Origin: Aquimarina acroporae | GTDB taxonomy: Bacteria; Bacteroidota; Bacteroidia; Flavobacteriales; Flavobacteriaceae | DNA: 64,000 nt | Reading direction: 5' to 3' | Assembly (NCBI RefSeq): GCF_023195925.1 | Contig: NZ_JALPRE010000003.1 | Location: 372,001-436,000, forward strand | In this document: piece after piece, positions 9,154 through 18,408 of the stretch | Position numbering within the stretch: the first letter of the stretch is position 1 | Layout: each line of letters begins with the position of its first letter | Translations under genes and position numbers: made by a program | The notes under the pieces: generated by a model | Database searches by the model: none | Told to the model about the DNA's origin: nothing | What the model saw: the letters and a program-made list of their open reading frames with translations, nothing else

Positions 9154-10857
9154 ATGAGTACAGTAAATGAAAGCCCAGTTGCCGAAGCATCTAGTACCCA
9201 GGCAACAAATAAGAACCCGATCGTAAAGGTGACCAACAATCTGCCACATTCGATCGATGTGTATGACGTTTTTAATCCTTCCAAAGATGGAGCTACCTCT
9301 CCTTATCAGTATACAAAACTTAGCACTATCGCTTCTGGCCAAACTGTAGAGGTTCAAACCATTCGAGAGGCATCGATGTTACAAGCTATGTATACCGGAG
9401 TAATCAAGGAGCTTAATAATGCGTATTACTATCAGTTTCCCATAAAAATTATGTCGGCGATACAGTTTACTTTTGATAATCCGCCACCATTAGAATACAG
9501 TGTAGAGACTTCAGATAGACAGGCTATGATTCAATCTTTTTTGTTTCATCGTTTTGCCATGGCAAATCCTAACTCTGCTTTGACCAAAAATCTATATGCA
9601 GCATTAAAAAAAGGAAGTGTTGACAGTACTAATGCATTTTTTGCAAGTACCAAAAATTTTCAAAATTGTACATTAAGTTCATGGAACGCAGTTATGACTT
9701 GGCTACAAATGTTCACTTCGGGTTGGCAAGGTCCATATTTTCTATATGAGCAAGCTCCAAACCCAACACCAGCAAACTATGTTCCGGTATTAATCGCTAC
9801 GTTGAATATTGTTTCAAACGAAAAAGAAGATTCGGCCACATTAACCATGTGTAGCGCAGATGCTAAAGGGAATCCTGTTTTTGCCTCACCACCACAAACA
9901 ACTACAGTAGTAATGAATGGAGATAGTACCATGGGAGATAGTAACCCGGGACAAGATGTGTCGGTTTCTCTTACTCCGGTTTGGATGAATGTAATTCAAA
10001 CTACAATGAAAGATGGTGTTCCAGTATCAAGCTATTTAATTGGCCCAGCGGTAACCGGAACCATTGCAAACAAAAATGTAGTTTCTTCACAAACAGCAAG
10101 ACAAATACCCGGTAAACCTGCTAGTAAGAAAAAAACGTCTTCATTCGATGCATCTTTCGCCAAACTAGGCCAAACAGTTGGTTTAATTGTTGGTCTGCTA
10201 TTCTTGGGAGAGTTTGCTATGAAAATTGGAAAATCTGCTAAGAGTAAGGTTGATAAACTAAGAGAAAAATCAAAGTCTGAGGATGATTTTAAAGATGGAA
10301 AAGAGACCGTAGATGAAACTCCAGATCAGGATGTCACTTCTGAGGCAGACAGCAAAGAATCAGAATTTACTAGTGATTCAAGAGAAGTAGCAGATAGTTA
10401 TACAGAAACTTCAAACGCTATGCAAGAGAGTGTTATGACCGATACGATGGAGGAAACTTCTAGTAGAATTAATCAGGAAATAAGTGAACAGATTAGTGAC
10501 GGATATACTCCAACCGAAGATTTTGAAAAAGCTGTATCTGATATGGAATCTTCATTCGAAGAAGTGAAAACAGATATAGAAGATGGAAATTTTTCTGAAG
10601 CGAACAGTACTCTTACGGAAGCTTCAGAAAGTATAGATAAAACACTACAAGAGAGTTCAGACGAAATGCATGATTGGGAAAAATCTTCATTAGAAGAATC
10701 TTCTCAAGCCGTAGATGATGCTGCCAAAGAATCTGATGCGTTGGATAAGGCACAAGAAGAACGTGAACAGGAAATTGAGGATGAAGCCGATGATTCGGGT
10801 TATGATGCCGATGACGAAGAATGGCCAGAAACCGATGAGATTCCCACTGAACTTTAA
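9154..10857 (+). CDS. Unrecognised protein: N-module, one membrane segment, acidic coiled-coil tail
   Basis: 567 residues, not assigned to a known family. Residues about 23-195 (VTNNLPHSIDVYDVF ... NAFFASTKNFQNCTLSSW) align visibly with the N-terminus of the 854-residue protein encoded at 11971. A single hydrophobic stretch (VGLIVGLLFLGEFAMKIG, about 345-362) could span the membrane. The last ~200 residues are strongly acidic, Ser/Glu-rich and predicted coiled coil, and contain a motif PTEDFEKA that recurs in the next protein; both end in a short acidic EL terminus. No signal peptide is seen, so the N-module is probably cytoplasmic. It is the second gene of a four-gene same-strand cluster. 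Confidence 0.8.
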   Translation: MSTVNESPVAEASSTQATNKNPIVKVTNNLPHSIDVYDVFNPSKDGATSPYQYTKLSTIASGQTVEVQTIREASMLQAMYTGVIKELNNAYYYQFPIKIMSAIQFTFDNPPPLEYSVETSDRQAMIQSFLFHRFAMANPNSALTKNLYAALKKGSVDSTNAFFASTKNFQNCTLSSWNAVMTWLQMFTSGWQGPYFLYEQAPNPTPANYVPVLIATLNIVSNEKEDSATLTMCSADAKGNPVFASPPQTTTVVMNGDSTMGDSNPGQDVSVSLTPVWMNVIQTTMKDGVPVSSYLIGPAVTGTIANKNVVSSQTARQIPGKPASKKKTSSFDASFAKLGQTVGLIVGLLFLGEFAMKIGKSAKSKVDKLREKSKSEDDFKDGKETVDETPDQDVTSEADSKESEFTSDSREVADSYTETSNAMQESVMTDTMEETSSRINQEISEQISDGYTPTEDFEKAVSDMESSFEEVKTDIEDGNFSEANSTLTEASESIDKTLQESSDEMHDWEKSSLEESSQAVDDAAKESDALDKAQEEREQEIEDEADDSGYDADDEEWPETDEIPTEL

Positions 10858-10881
10858 ACATTAACGACAAAAATAACAATT

Positions 10882-11937
10882 ATGATAATCACATGGTTTA
10901 CTGATCCTTCTAAAGGATCATTTACAGAAGGAAGTACAAAGTTTTCTTCATACTATCAATTTGATACAGAGACAAAAAAGTTTACAAGAATACGACTAGA
11001 ACTAGGAAGAAAAGCAAGTTCTTCTGGAGGAGATGATGGACGTACAGGAGCCTTTTTTAAAGAAGAACGATATGTTGGTTTCAGTAATGATCCAAAAGTT
11101 AGGTCTTCTCAACCCACAAAATGGAGTGTTAATGATAAGGGAGAACTTTGTTTTGATGGAGATCCTTTACAAACTAAGCCTGCAAAGGATTTAAGAACTT
11201 ATGACACTTCGTCAACGGTGTTTAATGAAGATACCTTTATTCACAAAGGAAATGCTATTACAGACTCACCAAACCTTCCTGAAGGGATAGAGACAAAACA
11301 TTTAAGTCTTATTGCTAATGATACTACTTTAGAAGGTGAAAGTATCAAATTGACTTCTAGAGATGTTTCTAGTACAGATCTGTCTGACGCTCTTAAAAAT
11401 AAGGTTTGTGAGATATTGGATGTAGATGATTTTGATTCAATTACAGATGATGATATTCTTGAAAAACTTAAATCTCAGATTAAAGAAATTAAAGAAAAAT
11501 CTATTGAACCTTCAAAAGAATCTATCGATAGTTCTTTAGAAGATATAGATAAGTTGATGAGCGATATTAAAGAAAAGATAGAAACAGATGGTATTGCTCC
11601 CACTGAAGATTTTGAAAAAGCTTATGCAGATCTCCAGGAAAAGGTAAAAGCAGCTAAAACGGCTACTGAAAGCGGAAAAGGTGTAAAAGACGCTATTAAA
11701 GAATTAGAAACATCTAGAGCTTCTCTGAAAGAATCTGTAAGTACACTAAGTGCAGATCATCAAGCAGGAATAGATAGTTTAATTACCGACAGTAATGCGG
11801 CTGTCGAGACGGCACAATCTGCGAGTGAAGAATGGGAAAGAATTGCTTCAGAATATCAAAGTGCAGAGGAGGCTACCTCTATAGAAAAATACGAAGAAAG
11901 CATAGGCAACGAAGAGGTAGAACCCGTAGAACTCTAA
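10882..11937 (+). CDS. Unrecognised protein with acidic helical tail shared with the preceding gene product
   Basis: 351 residues without membrane segments or signal peptide. The N-terminal ~110 residues (MIITWFTDPSKGSFTEG ... GRKASSSGGDDGRTG) look like a compact beta domain of unknown family. From about residue 170 the protein is Lys/Glu/Ser-rich and helical. It contains DGIAPTEDFEKAYADLQ, closely matching DGYTPTEDFEKAVSDME in the upstream protein, and like it ends in a Glu-rich stretch plus EL. The shared tail suggests the two proteins dock with the same partner or with each other. It starts 24 bp after the upstream stop. Confidence 0.8.
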   Translation: MIITWFTDPSKGSFTEGSTKFSSYYQFDTETKKFTRIRLELGRKASSSGGDDGRTGAFFKEERYVGFSNDPKVRSSQPTKWSVNDKGELCFDGDPLQTKPAKDLRTYDTSSTVFNEDTFIHKGNAITDSPNLPEGIETKHLSLIANDTTLEGESIKLTSRDVSSTDLSDALKNKVCEILDVDDFDSITDDDILEKLKSQIKEIKEKSIEPSKESIDSSLEDIDKLMSDIKEKIETDGIAPTEDFEKAYADLQEKVKAAKTATESGKGVKDAIKELETSRASLKESVSTLSADHQAGIDSLITDSNAAVETAQSASEEWERIASEYQSAEEATSIEKYEESIGNEEVEPVEL

Positions 11938-11970
11938 AGAACTATTTTTTTAACACTAAAAAGAAATGAC

Positions 11971-14535
11971 ATGGCATTTCCAAAAATAACACTAGACAAC
12001 AAGTTGTCTGAAGAGGTCATTGTATATGATGCTTTTCAAGATAACGAAGACAATAAGAGCCTGTCCAATTTTTTTGGTTCATTAACAAATATCAGTTCTG
12101 TAAATGCAGAAGGGAATCAAGTTTTTGAACCCATTCATGGACCTATTTCTACATATATCATTTATGACTCGAATAACAACCCTATAAAAAGAGTATTTAC
12201 ACTGGGGAATGATCCACAAACGTTTACTGTAGAACAAAGCGATGTGGATATCATGAAGGCTACTCAGGCTTTTGTAAAGCTACTTCAGGATTCACCAAAT
12301 AATCCAGAAGTAATAGCTTTTCAGAAGTTAATAAAAGGAGGTAAAGCAAACCCAGATAAAGTAAATAGCTTTTTTAAAGGAACTACAGATTATACCTCTT
12401 GCACTTTTATTTCCTATATGCTTGAGGTGGTTACTTTGGCTAGAACACCCGAGACCCAAAACAAACCACCTCAAGAACAGGAATATAGGCTGAGTGAGTT
12501 GTGCAAGTACATGGGTATTGATTGGCCTTCGGGTTTTCCAGATGTGGTAATTTCAGATTTCTTTTCTTCCGAAGAAAACGAAGTTTTACGTTTAGGAGGG
12601 AAACTAAATATCAATAATGTTACATTTCAGGAGGGAGTACTAGATCATATTCTTTCTTTTTTACCCAGTCCCGAGATTACCTTTGGAATAGAAGTAATTC
12701 TTAAACCAGGACTAAGTATGGGAGTTAACTGTTTAACATTCACGTTAGACGATGTGAAAATTCCTATCGGAAATGGTAAAACATTTGATATCGATAAGCC
12801 AACAATGATGTTAACGATTAATCCATTATTCAAATTTGTGGTGTTCGAAATCAAAGCAACTATTCCTTTCAATATATTCAAAAGCCCAACTATCGATGCT
12901 CAAATTGCAATGACTATTGATAATATTGAGGCAGAGGTTGGAGTAGAATTAACCGGGAATAAAACAACCCTGTTAACGCCACCGATTATAAAGGGATTAC
13001 ATTTTGACTCTTTTGGAGTGGGTATAGGATTGTTTTTTGAACCGGCAGGTTTGGCTATAGGTGTAGATGGTTCTTTCCATATTGGTGATGATAAAAATAG
13101 AATTGCCCTAGATGATGACCAGTTTGCGATTGTTTGCCAAATGGAAGAAGAAATACCAAATCCCTTGTACCTCTCGTTTTACGTACCGAAACTAGATCTC
13201 GATGAGGTAGTTACATTATTTACCAATACCTCTATACATTTAGATTTCCCGGTATCTTTTAGTGATTTATCATTTAGATGGGCCGAAAATCCAATGGAAC
13301 CAGTTGTATTACCCGATGGTTCGTTGGCACCTATGGGGTATGGATTTAGTGCGTATATGGATATTCTGGGATTAACATTTTATGGAGCTTTAGGAATTGA
13401 TCTTGCACACGGTGTATCTGGCGAAATTACCATGTCTCCACTTTCTCTGGGTTCCTTATTCAAGTTATCTGGAGATGGAAAGGGAGTAACCATTAAGGTT
13501 GATGAAAACGGAAACCCAATTCCAAACAATACCATACCTAAAACGGCAGCTGAGAGGAAGGTTATCAGTAGTGCAACTACCAAGCAATTGGTCGTGCCAG
13601 GTGGACCAGAGATGACGATAAGCACATCATCCTCACCTTATTTTACGTTGGGAGCACAAGTGAGTTTGTTCGATTTGATCAATGAAAAGATCGAAGCTTC
13701 GATATCAAAAAGTGGAATCCAGTTTGAACTGGATTATGGAGCTATCATAGAAACAAAAATGAAGTGTGTGCTTCAGGACTATCATAATTTCTCTGGTGAC
13801 TTTAGTTACGGATTAGATATAAATGTTCCTTTCCCTACCATAGCAGGGTTTAGTTTAGGAACTTTAAGGATTAATGATAGCTGTGATTTAAAATTAGCTA
13901 TCTCTACTTCAACATCTAATATTGATTTTAAAGTTCAGGGAGGTTTCACTTTTGAAGGATTGAGTCTTAGTTTTGGACCTTATGATGCAGACATTAATAT
14001 AAGCAGTATAAAAGGAGTGCTAGAATCTGCAGAGAACTACATTTTAAGTCATGTAGAAGATATTTTCAAAGCTATCATTGAAGATGCTGCCAAGTGGGCT
14101 AAGTTGGTAAAACAAGCTTTCATCGCTGGAGTTACAGATGTTGCAAATGGGCTTAAAACTGCTTTTAAGAAATCTGAAGCCGAAGTTGCTTCTATAATGC
14201 ATGGTGCTGGTTATGGAGTCAATGAAATAGCTTCGGGAGTTAAGAGCGCCTTTAATGCTTCTAGTACAGCAGTAGCAAATGCCTTAAAAGAAGGATTCGG
14301 TGCTACCCAGAACGAGGCTGCATCGGCATTGAAATATGCAGGTTTTGGAGCCAAAGAAACAGCAGAAGCGTTAAAATCTGCATTTAACCTTGCGCCCGAT
14401 GTAATTAATGAAATCATGAAAGGAGCAGGCTACAGTGTAGATGCGATTAAAAATGCCTTTGAATCCCTTGGAGGTGATTTTGGTGATTTTGCTAGCCATG
14501 CATGGCATAAAATAACCCATTGGGATAGCTGGTAG
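11971..14535 (+). CDS. Large unrecognised protein with shared N-module and C-terminal helical repeats
   Basis: 854 residues. The first ~165 residues (ITLDNKLSEEVIVYDAF ... VNSFFKGTTDYTSCTFISYM) align with the N-module of the protein encoded at 9154. The middle (about 190-680) is beta-rich with many amphipathic strands (SFGVGIGLFFEPAGLAIGVD, GYGFSAYMDILGLTFYGAL). The last ~150 residues are tandem helical units of about 25-30 residues built on a pattern like AxxVAxALKxxF...AxxIMxGAGY, for example GAGYGVNEIASGVKSAFNAS and YAGFGAKETAEALKSAFNLA. There is no signal peptide. The repeats and amphipathic strands hint at lipid or membrane interaction or a scaffold, but no function is recognised. Confidence 0.8.
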   Translation: MAFPKITLDNKLSEEVIVYDAFQDNEDNKSLSNFFGSLTNISSVNAEGNQVFEPIHGPISTYIIYDSNNNPIKRVFTLGNDPQTFTVEQSDVDIMKATQAFVKLLQDSPNNPEVIAFQKLIKGGKANPDKVNSFFKGTTDYTSCTFISYMLEVVTLARTPETQNKPPQEQEYRLSELCKYMGIDWPSGFPDVVISDFFSSEENEVLRLGGKLNINNVTFQEGVLDHILSFLPSPEITFGIEVILKPGLSMGVNCLTFTLDDVKIPIGNGKTFDIDKPTMMLTINPLFKFVVFEIKATIPFNIFKSPTIDAQIAMTIDNIEAEVGVELTGNKTTLLTPPIIKGLHFDSFGVGIGLFFEPAGLAIGVDGSFHIGDDKNRIALDDDQFAIVCQMEEEIPNPLYLSFYVPKLDLDEVVTLFTNTSIHLDFPVSFSDLSFRWAENPMEPVVLPDGSLAPMGYGFSAYMDILGLTFYGALGIDLAHGVSGEITMSPLSLGSLFKLSGDGKGVTIKVDENGNPIPNNTIPKTAAERKVISSATTKQLVVPGGPEMTISTSSSPYFTLGAQVSLFDLINEKIEASISKSGIQFELDYGAIIETKMKCVLQDYHNFSGDFSYGLDINVPFPTIAGFSLGTLRINDSCDLKLAISTSTSNIDFKVQGGFTFEGLSLSFGPYDADINISSIKGVLESAENYILSHVEDIFKAIIEDAAKWAKLVKQAFIAGVTDVANGLKTAFKKSEAEVASIMHGAGYGVNEIASGVKSAFNASSTAVANALKEGFGATQNEAASALKYAGFGAKETAEALKSAFNLAPDVINEIMKGAGYSVDAIKNAFESLGGDFGDFASHAWHKITHWDSW

Positions 14536-14544
14536 ATATACTCA

Positions 14545-14613
14545 TAAACTCATCCAAGCTTAATATTTTCTATTGGGGGGTATGATGGAAAATTCGGGGG
14601 GAGGGTGAGTTTA
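14545..14613 (+). repeat. Long-range hairpin with G-rich loop after the large gene
   Basis: Arms TAAACTCATCC (14545-14555) and GGGTGAGTTTA (14603-14613) pair at 10 of 11 positions. The loop contains two GGGGGG runs plus GGG, unusual in this AT-rich DNA. It could be a 3' end structure for the cluster mRNA or could fold into a G-quadruplex. The T tract after it is imperfect, so it is not scored as a simple terminator. Confidence 0.45.
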
Positions 14614-14663
14614 CTTTTCTTGAAGATGAATAATACACGAAGTATAAGATAATAGTAAATCTA

Positions 14664-15449
14664 ATGATTGTATCCATAGACAAAGAGTTAGCGTCTGATC
14701 CACTACAACTATTTAAACCTCTATTTGATAAGGATAGTTTGCAGATTTTGGAATGGTCGGTTAAACTTACATCCGGAGGTGTAGAAATAAGATATAAACC
14801 TACATTCTATGCATATCATCATAAAGATGATCGTTCTGTTTATAGCAAGATTAATGACCTTTTGGTAGGGCAAGATTGTCCGCAAGAGGTTCTTCGTATA
14901 CAAGAAAAAACTAGTGCTTTTTCATTGTATAATGGGTTACGAATACCTCTTCTGGAGCAAGAAAGTAAATGTTTGTATATACATGAAAAAGAATGTAGTA
15001 CTATAAAATCCTATAGGTGGAAAAATAAAGAAAAGTATGAATTATTAAAGTATACTTATCAAAGTAATTGGCAACCAGAACAGATTCAGATGTTAATACA
15101 TTCCGAACTGCATAAATATTATACCAGTTTTACAAAAAGCACACTATTCAAAAGGTGTAAATGCATATGGCTACAGCAAATAGAAAACCAAATTCATGAA
15201 GTATATCTGGCCTTTCCCGAAAGACCCCAACTAAAATTTGTTTTGGCAGGAATCAAAAATGCAATTTCTTCGGATAGCTATAATGTTTTAAAGTCGTTAA
15301 CTAAGCTAAGGTGTAAAAACATAGGTTTTGACAGTCTATATTCGAAATTCCCTGCCATTACTATTTATTTTACAATTCCACTAAAGGATAAATTTCCAAA
15401 TTCTTATGAAGAACTGTTACAAATGACGCATGATTTTTTTCAGAAGTAA
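14664..15449 (+). CDS. Unrecognised 261-residue soluble protein
   Basis: No signal peptide or membrane helix. The protein is rich in aromatic, Lys and Cys residues (for example CLYIHEKECSTIK, LFKRCKCIWLQQ) and has a likely mixed alpha/beta composition. I do not recognise the family. It lies 128 bp after the 854-residue protein on the same strand and is convergent with the two-component system, so it most likely belongs to the accessory cluster. Start ATG at 14664; no competing upstream start is compelling. Confidence 0.7.
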   Translation: MIVSIDKELASDPLQLFKPLFDKDSLQILEWSVKLTSGGVEIRYKPTFYAYHHKDDRSVYSKINDLLVGQDCPQEVLRIQEKTSAFSLYNGLRIPLLEQESKCLYIHEKECSTIKSYRWKNKEKYELLKYTYQSNWQPEQIQMLIHSELHKYYTSFTKSTLFKRCKCIWLQQIENQIHEVYLAFPERPQLKFVLAGIKNAISSDSYNVLKSLTKLRCKNIGFDSLYSKFPAITIYFTIPLKDKFPNSYEELLQMTHDFFQK

Positions 15450-15470
15450 TTATTCTATAGGCTTTGTGTA

Positions 15471-16142
15471 TTAGGTGAGTATAATTTTATCTAACTCTAT
15501 TAATTTGTTTTGTGCTGCAAAAATGATAAGTCCAGCGATATTTTTAGCTCCTGTTTTGGATAATAAATTAGATTTATGGGTTTCTACTGTTTTTCTGCTT
15601 ACAAAAAGCTTTTCTCCAATTTCTTTGGCTGTAAGTTGATAACATAATAGCTTAAGAACATCTAATTCTCTTGGGGTTAATTCATCAATATTATTGGTCG
15701 GAATTACGGGAGTATTCGACGCTATTTGGCCTCTTAAAACTTCCATTTGATCTACATCTAAATGGTGCCCGTTACGATATACATTTCGAATCACCGTAAC
15801 TAGGTCATTTTTGTCAATTCCTTTAGGAATAAAAGCATTGGCTCCAGACTTAAACATATATCCTAAATAATTGGCCTGATAATGCGAAGAAATAACAATA
15901 GATTTTATAGTTGGATATTCTTTGTTTAATGCATCTATTACATCTTTACCCGTCCCATCTTTCATGCGAAGATCAGTAAGAACAAGATCCGGTAAGTGAT
16001 CTGGATCTATCGAATCCAGAAAAGAGTTACCACTATAGGACAGTGAAAGTATCGAAAAATCTTCAATGCTATCGAGGTAATCTTTTAATAAGTTAGCGAT
16101 TAACTTATCGTCTTCAATTAATGCGATTTGAATATTATCCAT
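15471..16142 (-). CDS. NarL/FixJ-type response regulator
   Basis: 223 residues. The N-terminal receiver domain has the acidic pocket (IEDD), phosphoacceptor D57 in LVLTDLRMKDG and the conserved Lys in NAFIPKG. The C-terminal LuxR-type helix-turn-helix (LTPRELDVLKLLCYQLTAKE ... SRKTVETHKSNLLSKTG) binds DNA. It is the output partner of the histidine kinase that overlaps it by 8 bp. Targets are unknown; the divergent or convergent unknown clusters are the obvious candidates. Confidence 0.93.
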   Translation of the reverse strand: MDNIQIALIEDDKLIANLLKDYLDSIEDFSILSLSYSGNSFLDSIDPDHLPDLVLTDLRMKDGTGKDVIDALNKEYPTIKSIVISSHYQANYLGYMFKSGANAFIPKGIDKNDLVTVIRNVYRNGHHLDVDQMEVLRGQIASNTPVIPTNNIDELTPRELDVLKLLCYQLTAKEIGEKLFVSRKTVETHKSNLLSKTGAKNIAGLIIFAAQNKLIELDKIILT

Positions 16143-16878
16143 TTTTCTTGTAAAAAAATATAAATTTTGTTCCTTTGGGGTAATTTTTTGTAAATCTAGA
16201 CTCTGCGTTTAACTGTTTGGTTCTTAGAGAAATATTTTTCATTCCGAGTCCTTTATTTTTGTTCTCGACAAACCCAAGACCATCATCTTTTACGGATAAG
16301 AAAATAAATTGTTTTGCTACCTTTAATCTAATAAAAATTTGCGAGGCTTCCGCATGTTTTTCAATATTTGTAATAACTTCTTGTAAAATTCTGTAAATGT
16401 TAATCTTAACTTTTTCAGGAATATTAACATCATGTTTTTCTGAAGCATAAAAATCAATTTTGAATGTATTTTTCATGGGTGTTAAAACACCATAAAACAA
16501 TTGACTTAGAGAGCTCTCATTGAGTAAGGGTGGGGTAAGGTCATGAGAAATTCTTCTTGCGGTCTCAATACTGTTTTTGAGGGGGATTTTTAATGTCTCA
16601 TCGGTATTCATAAGTTGTATTCTACGCAATTGCCCTATTAATTCATCGTGTACATCGGCGGCAATTCGAGTACGTTCTTTCTCCTGAATGTCAATACTAT
16701 TTTGCAGCAATTCTTCATTGTGCTTTATTTTTAGATTCACTTTTTGCTGTTCTTCTCTTTTTATTCTTTTCACATATTTCTTGGTCAATACAATAATAAA
16801 GAACAGCAATAGAGAAAACAGGAATAATGTTCCTGCAATCCACCATATAGGAGTTAAAGGGTTTTTCCAGTCTTCCAT
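16135..16878 (-). CDS. HisKA_3-type sensor histidine kinase
   Basis: About 247 residues from the Met of MEDWKNPLTP. One membrane segment (about 12-32) is followed by a HisKA_3 dimerisation domain with EKERTRIAADVHDEL (phospho-accepting H77), then an HATPase domain with the N-box (EVITNIEKHA), the DDGLGF box and GLGMKNISLRTK. There is almost no extracytoplasmic sensor region, so sensing probably involves the membrane or the adjacent 7-helix-like protein. The start could be extended to 16941, but this would overlap the upstream gene more deeply; the chosen start overlaps it by 25 bp. Pairs with the NarL-type regulator. Confidence 0.88.
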   Translation of the reverse strand: MEDWKNPLTPIWWIAGTLFLFSLLLFFIIVLTKKYVKRIKREEQQKVNLKIKHNEELLQNSIDIQEKERTRIAADVHDELIGQLRRIQLMNTDETLKIPLKNSIETARRISHDLTPPLLNESSLSQLFYGVLTPMKNTFKIDFYASEKHDVNIPEKVKINIYRILQEVITNIEKHAEASQIFIRLKVAKQFIFLSVKDDGLGFVENKNKGLGMKNISLRTKQLNAESRFTKNYPKGTKFIFFYKKNG

Positions 16879-17465
16879 GTTAAATTTACTATTGCGACAT
16901 AAAATAAAAACAAACAAAAAGCCCTGAAGAGCCAGATCCACCCAACTAAATTAAGATGTTCATTTACAAGGTAATTAGTAGTAAGCGCCAAAATAAAATC
17001 GATCCCAAAATAAAAGAGAATTGTTAGAAATATGGTGATCGTAGTGTTTGACAAAAACAATTTACCATCAAAATACTTAAATAGCACAGCTATGAGTAAA
17101 ATGATAATAGAGAAAATATAGAATATTCTATCATAAGACTGATAGGAAGTCACTTCTGTATTAGAAATCAAACTGTAGATCATAGGAGTTAGAAAAATTA
17201 AGGAAAGCACTATAAATTTTTTCTTTTCCCATCTTAAAAGATGTATTAGAATATAGTGCCCCAAAAAGAATAAATGTATATAGTAGGATATAGAAAACAG
17301 AAACAAATTAGCCTCACCAAACCAACCCATTATCTCAATAATTAGAATTAGACTCAAATAGAGTGTCATAGAAGAAAAGTACTTTCTTATAAAACAATAT
17401 AGAAGACCAATAAGAATCGTAAGTTGGCACAATACAGAAAATCCGATTGACAAAAAATCCACCAT
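16854..17465 (-). CDS. Multi-spanning membrane protein, possible sensor for the kinase
   Basis: About 203 residues from the Met of MVDFLSIGFS, with roughly six to seven hydrophobic helices and little else (LTILIGLLYCFI, LYLSLILIIEIMGWFG, IFYIFSIIILLIAVLF, ILFYFGIDFILAL). The topology resembles the 7TM sensory modules that are often fused to or encoded beside histidine kinases, but I cannot assign a family. An in-frame ATG at 17561 would add 32 residues that overlap the upstream gene by 56 bp; the internal start avoids this. It overlaps the kinase gene by 25 bp, strongly suggesting a joint function. Confidence 0.7.
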   Translation of the reverse strand: MVDFLSIGFSVLCQLTILIGLLYCFIRKYFSSMTLYLSLILIIEIMGWFGEANLFLFSISYYIHLFFLGHYILIHLLRWEKKKFIVLSLIFLTPMIYSLISNTEVTSYQSYDRIFYIFSIIILLIAVLFKYFDGKLFLSNTTITIFLTILFYFGIDFILALTTNYLVNEHLNLVGWIWLFRAFCLFLFYVAIVNLTWKTGKTL

Positions 17466-17505
17466 ATCTCTTGGGTACTTAGTAAATATATAAGCTAGTG
17501 AAGTA

Positions 17506-18246
17506 CTATAATAAGTTGAAATCCTCAGAAATAGTAAAAGGAGGTCTCGGTCTTGAGACATCCATAAAAACCTGATCTCCAGATTCTAATGGCACTTTAT
17601 CAGTATTTAGGCGATTGTCTAAAATGAACTCCATATTGAGACCGAAGTCTTGAAAAATCTTTAACCCAAACATGACATTAATACTTCGTTCGGGGTAACA
17701 ATCAGAGTCATTGTCATTTTTAAATAGTCTGGTAAGGTCTTCCATAGGGATGGTCATTACTCGCAATACATTATGATCCAGCTTTTCTTGCTTTTTTAAA
17801 GAAGTATACCAGTTTGAGGCCCAGTAGTTCCAGGCTAAAATGCGAAGATGTGCATCTGCTGGATCAATTTGGTCTGTAAACGGAGGTTCATTTATAGGTT
17901 TTGTTTTACTTACTGGAATCCTAGGAATACATATTTCAGTGCTGTTTTCGTCAAATTTTGGTTCTATTTGAATGATTTCTTCGGTTGCACCATCAAAAGA
18001 GGCTAATAATGCATCGTTAATGTCGTTGATTAGATAAAATTGCAAGCCTCCGTTGTGTATAGCAAAATAGCAGTGAATGTTTTTAGGAGGTATACCATTT
18101 CTTGTTTCTTTAAGTATAGTGTAGTCATGATAGGTAATGCTGAAATAGTTGACAGATGTTAAAAACGATTTTCCGAGATCTGTGCATCTTATTCGATTCC
18201 AAACAGCAATGTTGGTTTTAATTTGGTGGATTGTTAGTGCAGACAT
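17506..18246 (-). CDS. Unrecognised 246-residue soluble protein
   Basis: No signal peptide or membrane helix. The sequence has many aromatic and Pro residues (RIPVSKTKPINEPPFTDQID, DAHLRILAWNYWASNWYTSL) and two stretches that look like a duplicated beta domain. The family is not recognised. It is the first gene of the minus-strand unit continuing into the membrane protein, kinase and regulator, so it may be the ligand-binding or effector part of that system or belong functionally to the unknown cluster at 8.7-15.4 kb. Its divergent spacer with the NO operon is about 220 bp. Confidence 0.65.
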   Translation of the reverse strand: MSALTIHQIKTNIAVWNRIRCTDLGKSFLTSVNYFSITYHDYTILKETRNGIPPKNIHCYFAIHNGGLQFYLINDINDALLASFDGATEEIIQIEPKFDENSTEICIPRIPVSKTKPINEPPFTDQIDPADAHLRILAWNYWASNWYTSLKKQEKLDHNVLRVMTIPMEDLTRLFKNDNDSDCYPERSINVMFGLKIFQDFGLNMEFILDNRLNTDKVPLESGDQVFMDVSRPRPPFTISEDFNLL

Positions 18247-18408
18247 TCTAGAGGGTTTAAGAGATTAGTGAAAATTTAATGAAAATAGTGGAACTCAAAA
18301 ACTGAGTTTTTAAAAAAGTCTGTTGCAACCTGGTAGACTTTTATTTTCCCCTCTAAATTCGGTAAAAAAAGTAGAATTAATAAGAGGTTTAAGAAAAAAA
18401 TATAGTTT

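Noticed and set aside
10613..10879. Minus-strand 88-codon frame opposite the acidic coiled-coil tail
   Set aside because: Lies wholly antisense to a well-supported gene, with low-complexity His/Leu/Arg composition and no start signals; a shadow frame.
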